The notes beneath the pieces are model-generated. The model ran no database searches and was not told the origin of the DNA. It saw nothing but the letters and a program-made list of their open reading frames with translations. Of a DNA stretch of 11,542 nt, positions 1 through 5,552 are shown piece after piece. The stretch covers positions 1-11,542 of the forward strand of contig JAJPZD010000106.1 of the NCBI GenBank assembly GCA_021204605.1, in the 5' to 3' direction. The DNA is from Prevotella sp. (GTDB lineage Bacteria; Bacteroidota; Bacteroidia; Bacteroidales; Bacteroidaceae). The first letter of the stretch is position 1. The number at the start of each line of letters is the position of its first letter. The translations under genes were made by a program, and so were the position numbers.

Positions 1-10
1 TATTATAATA

Positions 11-40
11 TTGCAGATTGTAAGGAAATTGTTACATTTG
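11..40 (+). promoter_or_regulatory. Bacteroidetes-type promoter for a short transcript
   Basis: TTG at 11-13 and TACATTTG at 33-40 match the Bacteroidetes primary sigma pattern (TTG near -33, TAnnTTTG near -7) with a 19-bp spacer. The same spacing occurs in the hflX promoter of this window. The expected start of transcription is around 46-48. The match is seen directly; activity is inferred. Confidence 0.5.
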
Positions 41-45
41 CAGAA

Positions 46-161
46 AATAGCAATACATGTAAATTGTATTTTTCATGGATGGTGTCGTGAGACACTAAAT
101 TTGGAATATTGATTTTATTAGATAGGAAAGGAAGGAAGTCGTGAGACCACCTTCCTTTTTT
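46..161 (+). ncRNA. Candidate small RNA with two hairpins sharing one tip sequence
   Basis: The stretch between the promoter at 11-40 and the terminator at 127-161 would give a transcript of about 115 nt. It has no reading frame longer than a 7-codon one (75-98, reading MDGVVRH). The first hairpin is at 80-97: arms 80-86 and 91-97, 7 pairs including one G-U, loop GTGA. The second is the terminator hairpin, whose tip is again GTC-GTGA-GAC. The identical 10-mer GTCGTGAGAC therefore sits at 84-93 and 138-147. This could be a free-standing small RNA, or a leader with an attenuator for the decayed frame downstream. I do not recognise an RNA family. The transcript ends are inferred. Confidence 0.35.
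127..161 (+). terminator. Intrinsic terminator
   Basis: A perfect 9-bp stem is formed by AAAGGAAGG (127-135) and CCTTCCTTT (150-158). Inside it lie a 2x2 internal loop and a 3-bp GTC/GAC stem closed by the tetraloop GTGA. A run of T follows the right arm to 161. This is the normal form of a rho-independent terminator on the plus strand. Confidence 0.7.
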
Positions 162-179
162 ATTGTGCCAATTGTGCCA
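162..179. repeat. Tandem 9-bp repeat ATTGTGCCA x2
   Basis: ATTGTGCCA occurs at 162-170 and again at 171-179 without a spacer, immediately after the T-run of the terminator. It may be a small protein-binding site or a chance duplication. Nothing else links it to a function. Confidence 0.6.
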
Positions 180-218
180 AGTATTCATTTTGGTGTAGAA
201 TTTTTTGTTCAGACGAAG

Positions 219-455
219 ATGACGGTAAGTTATAAATTCACCAATCTTGGTGGTTGGCCGGAGAAAGGCAGCTCATTAAATGAGATAGCCATTGTGGGCA
301 TATTGACGGAGAAAATCCTACAGTGGCAGTGAAAGTGGGCCGCATACAAGAACAACAGTCCAGAACAGTTAAGGGCAAAAGTTGAGAGTTTGATGGCAAA
401 TGCGCTGTATAATTATGCAATAGAACAACTATTGTTGACACTCGAAGATATGTAA
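219..455 (+). pseudogene. Decayed reading frame with an in-frame TGA, unknown function
   Basis: From ATG 219 the frame reads 37 codons, starting MTVSYKFTNLGGW and ending ILTEKILQWQ, and meets TGA at 330-332. The same frame then continues for 40 codons (333-452) and stops at TAA 453-455. This second part has a convincing helical protein composition (KWAAYKNNSPEQLRAKVESL, then MANALYNYAIEQLLLTLEDM), and the two parts read as one amphipathic protein end. I infer a gene fragment broken by a single stop codon, since one base change in TGA would restore a sense codon. The frame is open upstream to GTG 141, but that codon lies inside the terminator stem-loop, so it is not a credible start. An inverted repeat, CACCAA/TTGGTG, sits at 239-252. 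I do not recognise the family. Sequencing error or a non-coding origin is also possible. Confidence 0.4.
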
Positions 456-462
456 ATATAAT
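435..462 (+). promoter_or_regulatory. E. coli-like -35/-10 pair upstream of the lipoprotein gene
   Basis: TTGACA (435-440) and TATAAT (457-462) are separated by 16 bp and lie 32 bp before the ATG at 495. Both hexamers are perfect for the classic sigma-70 consensus. Bacteroidetes primary sigma factors use a different -7 element, and no clean TAnnTTTG is seen here. The pair may therefore be fortuitous in AT-rich DNA. Confidence 0.2.
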
Positions 463-494
463 AATATGGTGTAAACTGCGTTATTTTATCTGAA

Positions 495-1934
495 ATGAAA
501 AAGATTATTATTTTATTTTCAGCAATAATAATGACATGCATCGGGCAGTCATGCTCGGACAACGATTCGTTTACTTTGTCGAGAGCCAACCTCTTGACTT
601 TCGCAGTTGATACGGTAAGTTTAGATACCGTGTTTTCGAAAGTGCCGTCATCAACATATTCTTTTTGGGTTTACAACAATTCAGGTGATGGCATACGTTG
701 CTCCAATATTCGTTTGTCAAGCGGGAATCAGACGGGATTTCGTGTCAATGTCGATGGTGAGTACCTAAGTCCTGTTGCCGGCTATCAGGTGTCTAACGTG
801 GAGATACGCAATAAAGACAGTATTTTAGTGTTCGTGGAACTGACATCCCCTGTGAATGGCGTTGACGGTCCGCAACTGCTGCAGGATGACCTTGTGTTTT
901 CGCTTGAGAGTGGGGCAGAGCAGAGGGTAAACCTGCGTGCCTATACTTGGGATGCCACACTGCTGAGCAATCTTAAGATAAAGAACGACACACTGATAGA
1001 CAGCCCTGACAAACCTGTTGTGATTTATGGCGGGATAACGGTTGACAGTGCCAAGACGCTCCGCATCGGTGCGGGGACTACACTGTATTTTCATGGAGAT
1101 GCGGGCATTGATGTGTATGGCAAACTCGTTACAGAGGGTGAGGCTGGCAACAATGTCATTCTTCGTGGCGACAGGCTTGACAATATGTTCGACTATCTGC
1201 CATACGACTATGTGAGCGGACAATGGGGTGGTATCAGGTTTCATACATCATCTTACGAGAACACAATTACATATACAGACATACATGGAACTTTCGATGG
1301 CATAGTGTGCGACTCATCCGATGTCTCAAAGCTGAAATTGTCGCTCTACAACAGTACAGTGCACAACTGTCAGGGATATGGCGTGAAGTCAGAGAATTGC
1401 GTGGTGGATATAAAGAATTGCCAGATCACCAATACTCTTGACGACTGTGTGGCAATCTATGGAGGCGGAGCAATGCTTCAGCACTGCACTTTGGCACAGT
1501 TCTACCCCTTTGACTCCAATCGCGGTGTGGCGTTGAGATATGCCAACTACAAGGATGAGTCGATATGGCCTCTCTACCAGATGGACTGTATCAACACTAT
1601 TGTTACTGGCTATGGTGATGATATGATTATGGGCGATGCTGTTGATAGCACCACGTATTATACTTTCCGCTTTATCAACTCAATATTGCGCACGCCAGAG
1701 GTTGAGGACTCAGTGAATATCACGGGTGTTATTTGGGAGACTGCCGAGGATTCAATAAACGGAGAGCAGCATTTTCGTCTTGTGGATATTAACAACCAAC
1801 GCTATGACTTCCACCTTGATTCACTCTCTACCGCTATTGGTAAGGCAAATGTGGATTACATGATTGACTATGATCGCGACGGAAAGGAAAGAGACGGGGA
1901 ACCAGATATTGGATGTTATGAATATATAAAATGA
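495..1934 (+). CDS. Lipoprotein with right-handed beta-helix domain
   Basis: The 479-residue product begins with a lipoprotein signal: MKK, a hydrophobic stretch at residues 4-16, and Cys20 in the context IGQSC. It is followed by SDND, the acidic tail typical of surface-exposed Bacteroidetes lipoproteins, so it is probably anchored in the outer membrane. Residues 30-150 look like beta-sandwich sequence. Residues 180-400 contain repeated short strands rich in Gly, Asn and Asp (ITVDSAKTLRIGAGTTLYF, DIHGTFDGIVCDSS, VVDIKNCQITNT, GGGAMLQHCTLAQ), the pattern of a parallel beta-helix. The end carries DYDRDGKERDGEPDIGCYEY, a closing motif common in Bacteroidetes proteins of this kind. These folds often bind or cleave polysaccharide, but no catalytic site can be assigned. 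The gene stands alone, with a decayed region before it and 474 bp of non-coding DNA after it. Confidence 0.85.
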   Translation: MKKIIILFSAIIMTCIGQSCSDNDSFTLSRANLLTFAVDTVSLDTVFSKVPSSTYSFWVYNNSGDGIRCSNIRLSSGNQTGFRVNVDGEYLSPVAGYQVSNVEIRNKDSILVFVELTSPVNGVDGPQLLQDDLVFSLESGAEQRVNLRAYTWDATLLSNLKIKNDTLIDSPDKPVVIYGGITVDSAKTLRIGAGTTLYFHGDAGIDVYGKLVTEGEAGNNVILRGDRLDNMFDYLPYDYVSGQWGGIRFHTSSYENTITYTDIHGTFDGIVCDSSDVSKLKLSLYNSTVHNCQGYGVKSENCVVDIKNCQITNTLDDCVAIYGGGAMLQHCTLAQFYPFDSNRGVALRYANYKDESIWPLYQMDCINTIVTGYGDDMIMGDAVDSTTYYTFRFINSILRTPEVEDSVNITGVIWETAEDSINGEQHFRLVDINNQRYDFHLDSLSTAIGKANVDYMIDYDRDGKERDGEPDIGCYEYIK

Positions 1935-2313
1935 AAATAAGGAATAATTATGTAAATAAAAATCAGGTTCTGAAAATCAGAAGACTTTTGAAAACAAAAT
2001 AAGTTCACCAAAAACATTACAATTGGAACAGGATATGCCCTAAATATCAACAAAATAAAGAGTATGGCTGGATTTGCGCCTCTCGCAATGTGAAAGAATG
2101 GCTGTCAAGGAAGTAATTGTTGGGAATTTATACAGATAATAGCAATAAAATTGAAATTTTATAAAATGAGGGTGTGCAAAATTTTTCTGCGAATTAGTGA
2201 AATTTCTGTGCCTTTTTCAATTTTTTTAACTTGCGAAGCTTGATATATCAAGTTTATTTTGAAACGGTGGAATGACTGCTGTTGAATGTCATCAAAAAAA
2301 TTCATTCCTATTT
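1935..2313. other. AT-rich intergenic region upstream of the hflX promoter
   Basis: No intact gene is visible. Directly seen: a small hairpin TTCTGA-AAA-TCAGAA at 1968-1982, which could be a weak terminator for the lipoprotein gene. A 33-codon open stretch at 1992-2090 is discussed as a possible transposase scrap. A perfect 14-bp palindrome is at 2239-2252. A 7-bp inverted pair GGAATGA/TCATTCC is at 2269-2275 and 2302-2308, with a nested ATGAC/GTCAT. The rest is unremarkable A/T-rich sequence. Confidence 0.6.
2239..2252. repeat. Perfect 14-bp palindrome
   Basis: CTTGATATATCAAG is its own reverse complement. It lies about 60 bp upstream of the hflX promoter. A longer alternative pairing, AACTTG (2228-2233) with CAAGTT (2249-2254), is also possible. 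The symmetry suits a dimeric repressor or activator site, but the AT-rich centre makes chance plausible. Confidence 0.4.
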
Positions 2314-2344
2314 TTTGGCATTTACGAAAACTGTTTTATTTTTG
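2314..2344 (+). promoter_or_regulatory. Promoter of the hflX operon
   Basis: TTTG at 2314-2317 (TTG 2315-2317) and TATTTTTG at 2337-2344 fit the Bacteroidetes TTG-N19-TAnnTTTG promoter exactly. Transcription should begin near 2350, giving a leader of about 58 nt before the ATG at 2409. It probably drives hflX and the two genes after it. Confidence 0.6.
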
Positions 2345-2363
2345 CAAAAAAATAGATAAAAAC

Positions 2364-2397
2364 GGTATAAAGACTAATGAAAAAGTCTGACTATACC
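2364..2397 (+). promoter_or_regulatory. Hairpin in the hflX leader
   Basis: GGTATA (2364-2369) pairs with TATACC (2392-2397), and AGACT (2371-2375) pairs with AGTCT (2384-2388). A 1x3 internal loop separates the two stems and the apical loop is 8 nt. There is no T-run, so this is not a terminator. The base of the stem is only 11 nt before the start codon, close enough to affect ribosome loading. As DNA it could instead be an operator just after the promoter. Confidence 0.45.
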
Positions 2398-2408
2398 TTA
2401 ATTCTCTG

Positions 2409-3671
2409 ATGAAAGAATTTGTCATATCCGAGGCCAAGGCAGAGACAGCGATTCTGGTGGCACTCATCACTAAGGAGCAAGACGAGGAGAAAACTAAGGA
2501 ATATCTTGATGAGCTTGAGTTTCTTGCAGACACAGCCGGTGCGGTTACTGTAAAGCGTTTCACGCAGAAAGTTGCCGGGCCTAACACAGCCACGTATGTG
2601 GGAAAGGGGAAATTGGAGGAAATCAAGCAGTATATCAAGAACGAGGAGGATGCCGAAAGGGAGGTCGGAATGGTGATTTTCGATGACGAGCTTTCCGCAA
2701 AGCAGATACGCAATATTGAAGGCGAGCTGAATGTGAAGATTCTCGACAGGACTTCGCTTATACTCGACATTTTCGCTATGCGTGCCCAGACTGCAAGTGC
2801 GAAGACCCAGGTGGAACTTGCGCAGTACCAGTACATGCTTCCCCGCCTGCAGCGTCTCTGGACCCATCTTGAACGTCAAGGAGGCGGAAGCGGTTCCGGT
2901 GGAGGAAAGGGATCTGTGGGCTTGCGTGGGCCAGGCGAGACGCAACTTGAGTTGGACCGCCGTATCATTCTTCAGCGAGTGTCTTTGCTGAAACAACGTC
3001 TTGCTGAGATAGATAAGCAGAAAGTGACGCAGCGCAAGAACCGTGGTCAGATGATTCGTGTCGCCCTTGTGGGCTATACCAATGTCGGCAAGTCAACTAT
3101 AATGAATCTGTTGGCAAAAAGTGAGGTTTTTGCGGAAAACAAGCTCTTTGCGACGCTCGACACGACCGTGCGCAAGGTGGTGATAGACAACTTGGCGTTT
3201 CTGTTGTCAGACACAGTAGGTTTTATACGCAAGCTCCCCACACATCTTGTTGACTCGTTCAAGAGTACTCTCGATGAGGTGCGTGAGGCAGATTTGCTGC
3301 TGCACGTTGTTGACATTTCCCATTCAGACTTTGAGGAACAGATTAGTGTGGTTGAGAACACCATTAAGGATCTCGGTTGTGCCGACAAGCCATCGATGAT
3401 TGTCTTCAACAAGGTAGATGCTTACACATGGATTGAGAAAGAGCCAGATGACCTAACGCAGCCAACCAAGGAGAACATCACTTTAGAAGATCTGAAAAAA
3501 ACGTGGATGGCAAAACTGAATGACAGTTGCATATTCATTTCCGCCAAGGAAAAGACCAATATAGAGGAGCTGAAAACAGAGCTCTATAAACGAGTTTGTG
3601 AACTGCATGTTCAGAAATATCCCTACAACAATTTTCTCTACCTTAGTGAATACCCTTTGAACAACACTTAG
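2409..3671 (+). CDS. hflX: GTPase HflX, ribosome-splitting factor
   Basis: The 420-residue product has the full HflX architecture and the usual length of the family. An N-terminal GTP-binding-associated domain spans about residues 10-115 and contains TYVGKGKLEEI. A helical region at about 120-215 carries a Gly/Ser-rich loop (158-169) and the signature GLRGPGETQLELDRR (171-185). The G domain follows: G1 GYTNVGKST 222-230, the switch I region with ATLDTTV 249-254, G3 DTVGF 268-272, G4 NKVD 334-337 and G5 SAK 378-380. HflX proteins bind the large ribosomal subunit and split stalled or hibernating ribosomes after stress, using GTP; the protein is cytoplasmic. All nucleotide-binding motifs are intact, so activity is expected. 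The start fits the family N-terminus, follows a recognisable promoter and leader hairpin, and begins a three-gene run. Confidence 0.95.
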   Translation: MKEFVISEAKAETAILVALITKEQDEEKTKEYLDELEFLADTAGAVTVKRFTQKVAGPNTATYVGKGKLEEIKQYIKNEEDAEREVGMVIFDDELSAKQIRNIEGELNVKILDRTSLILDIFAMRAQTASAKTQVELAQYQYMLPRLQRLWTHLERQGGGSGSGGGKGSVGLRGPGETQLELDRRIILQRVSLLKQRLAEIDKQKVTQRKNRGQMIRVALVGYTNVGKSTIMNLLAKSEVFAENKLFATLDTTVRKVVIDNLAFLLSDTVGFIRKLPTHLVDSFKSTLDEVREADLLLHVVDISHSDFEEQISVVENTIKDLGCADKPSMIVFNKVDAYTWIEKEPDDLTQPTKENITLEDLKKTWMAKLNDSCIFISAKEKTNIEELKTELYKRVCELHVQKYPYNNFLYLSEYPLNNT

Positions 3672-3679
3672 CAATTACC

Positions 3680-5509
3680 ATGGAAGTACATAGAATACTT
3701 ACCGAAGATGAAATACGAATACTTGAGGACAACGGTTGTATCGCCCAGGATTGGACGAGCGTCTATGTGTCGGAGGATTTCTCGCCTTTGTACATTAGAA
3801 ATGTAAATTTCTATGGCGATGTTTTTTTAGGATTGTTCGAGAAAAACATAGAGTTATCCAACGGTTTTCTTAAACATTCAGGAATACGCAACGCCACACT
3901 CAATAATGTATCTATTGGGGACAATTGTCTTATTGAGAACATCCCTAATTTCATCAGCAACTATACTATAGGTGAAGAGTGCTGCATTATTAACGTCTGT
4001 GTTATGCAGACGACAGACGGAGCGACCTACGGAGAGGGGAATATGATTCCTGTGCTCAACGAGGCTGGGTCGGGCAATGTCCTATTATATTGCGGACTGA
4101 CAAGCAATATTGCGGCACTTATGGTTGCCCATTACAATGACAGGGAATTTGTCTATGCCTTAAAAAAGATGATACGTGAGGATATCGACAGGCGGATTCC
4201 AGAACGCTCGACCATTGGCGACAACGTGAAAATAGTGAATGTCATGGAAATGACCAACACGAATGTCAGTGACAACTGCGAGATTAATGGCTCTTGCCGT
4301 CTCAGTGATTGCACGCTGTACTCAGGCCTTGAAGATTCTGTTTACATCGGTTCTGGCGTGATATGCGAGAACACAATAATTGCAGACGGCTCCGCAGTAC
4401 TCAACGGTGCAAAGTTGTATAACTGCTATGTCGGAGAGTCCTCACAGATAACCAATGGTTTCACGGCAGAGAACAGTTTGTTTTTTGCCAATACTTTTAT
4501 GGGCAACGGTGAGGCATGCGCCTCACTCTGCGGGCCATTCAGTATAAGCCACCATAAAAGCACGCTTCTAATCGGCGGTATGTACTCGTTCTACAACGCT
4601 GGTTCGGCAACGAATTACAGCAACCACGCCTATAAAATGGGCCCTATTCATTACGGCATCCTTGAGCGTGGTTCTAAGACAGCAAGCGGTTCGCATGTCC
4701 TCTTTCCAGCAACTATCGGTTCGTTTTCTGTCTGTCTTGGCAAGATTACCACCAATCCAGATACGAGCAGTCTGCCTTTCTCCTACGTCATTGGAGATGG
4801 CAGGAACACGTATATTGTCCCTTGCAGGAATATCATTTCTGTGGGTCTATACCGAGATGTTTCCAAATGGCAGCGTCGTGATGTACGTTTGCTATGCAGC
4901 AAGAAAAGTCTGATAAATTATAATTGGCTCAATCCATTCACTATCAATGAAATAAAACAAGGGAAGGAAATTCTTGAGAATTTAAGAGATAAAATTAGTG
5001 AGAATAAAGGGTTTTATAATTACAAAGGCTGCAAAATTAGTAGCAATTCTCTGCTCAGGGGCATTAGCCTCTATTCCATGGCTATAGATATGTTTATCGG
5101 AAAAGTTCTCAAGACTCATAAAGCAGATGAGTTGTGCGGAACGACCGGTGCTGGCATTTGGCATGATCTCTTAGGGCTGCTTCTCCCTTTGGTTGTCGAG
5201 GAGAACATAGTCAGTGGTGTGAAAAATGGTTTTACCGACAGTGTCGCTTTCCTTATCAGACGTCTGAAAGAGGGTAGCGACAATTACTCAAATTACCTAT
5301 GGGCATACACATGCGACCTTATAAAAACAATCTATGGCATAGAGCGTCTTTCAGAAAGTGATATTGATAATCTCGTTGAAAAGGGAGAGATTGCTCACAA
5401 AGAGTGGCTAAATGAGATCCGCAAGGATGCAGAAAAGGAATATGAAATGGGTGATGTGGAGAAAGGAGTTCTTGATAATTTCATCTCTCAGTTGGAATCA
5501 GACAGATAA
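3680..5509 (+). CDS. DUF4954-like protein with left-handed beta-helix (hexapeptide-repeat) region
   Basis: The 609-residue product starts 8 nt after the hflX stop, so it is almost certainly co-translated with hflX. The N-terminus (LTEDEIRILEDNGCIAQDW, then YIRNVNFYGDV) resembles the Bacteroidetes family annotated as DUF4954; this is from memory, not a search. Residues about 35-110 and 175-280 contain hexapeptide-like turns (STIGDNVKIVNV, DSVYIGSGVICENTIIADGS, LYNCYVGESSQITNG), as in the left-handed beta-helix of sugar-nucleotide pyrophosphorylases and acyltransferases. A Gly/His-rich core at 285-375 (SISHHKSTLLIGGMYSFYNAG, GPIHYGILERGSKTASGS) looks like the most conserved part. Residues 400-609 are mainly helical. 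There is no signal peptide, so it should be cytoplasmic. No Rossmann nucleotidyltransferase domain is present. The function is unknown; a sugar-nucleotide or acyl-transfer role is only an analogy. Confidence 0.8.
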   Translation: MEVHRILTEDEIRILEDNGCIAQDWTSVYVSEDFSPLYIRNVNFYGDVFLGLFEKNIELSNGFLKHSGIRNATLNNVSIGDNCLIENIPNFISNYTIGEECCIINVCVMQTTDGATYGEGNMIPVLNEAGSGNVLLYCGLTSNIAALMVAHYNDREFVYALKKMIREDIDRRIPERSTIGDNVKIVNVMEMTNTNVSDNCEINGSCRLSDCTLYSGLEDSVYIGSGVICENTIIADGSAVLNGAKLYNCYVGESSQITNGFTAENSLFFANTFMGNGEACASLCGPFSISHHKSTLLIGGMYSFYNAGSATNYSNHAYKMGPIHYGILERGSKTASGSHVLFPATIGSFSVCLGKITTNPDTSSLPFSYVIGDGRNTYIVPCRNIISVGLYRDVSKWQRRDVRLLCSKKSLINYNWLNPFTINEIKQGKEILENLRDKISENKGFYNYKGCKISSNSLLRGISLYSMAIDMFIGKVLKTHKADELCGTTGAGIWHDLLGLLLPLVVEENIVSGVKNGFTDSVAFLIRRLKEGSDNYSNYLWAYTCDLIKTIYGIERLSESDIDNLVEKGEIAHKEWLNEIRKDAEKEYEMGDVEKGVLDNFISQLESDR

Positions 5510-5552
5510 ATCCTCAAATAGCAATGAATTTTTACTTTTAATTTTAATAAAC

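Noticed and set aside
75..98. Seven-codon leader peptide MDGVVRH overlapping the first hairpin
   Set aside because: Too short to support without expression data, and it shows no run of a single regulatory amino acid as in classic attenuators.
141..218. GTG at 141 as start of the decayed frame
   Set aside because: This GTG is the tetraloop of the terminator hairpin, and the codons after it are the terminator arm and T-run. ATG 219 is the first plausible start.
825..1244. 139-codon minus-strand frame inside the lipoprotein gene
   Set aside because: The plus-strand frame has a lipoprotein signal and beta-helix pattern; the antisense product shows no protein features.
1968..1982. Hairpin TTCTGA-AAA-TCAGAA as terminator of the lipoprotein gene
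   Set aside because: Only 6 bp, a 3-nt loop, low GC and no proper T-run; mentioned in the intergenic entry but not called as a terminator.
2391..2996. Open frames of 166 and 201 codons on the minus strand over hflX
   Set aside because: They are antisense to a complete HflX with all G motifs, and their products are low-complexity Ser/Leu-rich with no recognisable domain.
5412..5552. Upstream start for the M16 protease at 5412
   Set aside because: It would overlap the DUF4954-like gene by about 100 bp and add 47 residues before the export signal; ATG 5553 puts the signal at the N-terminus.
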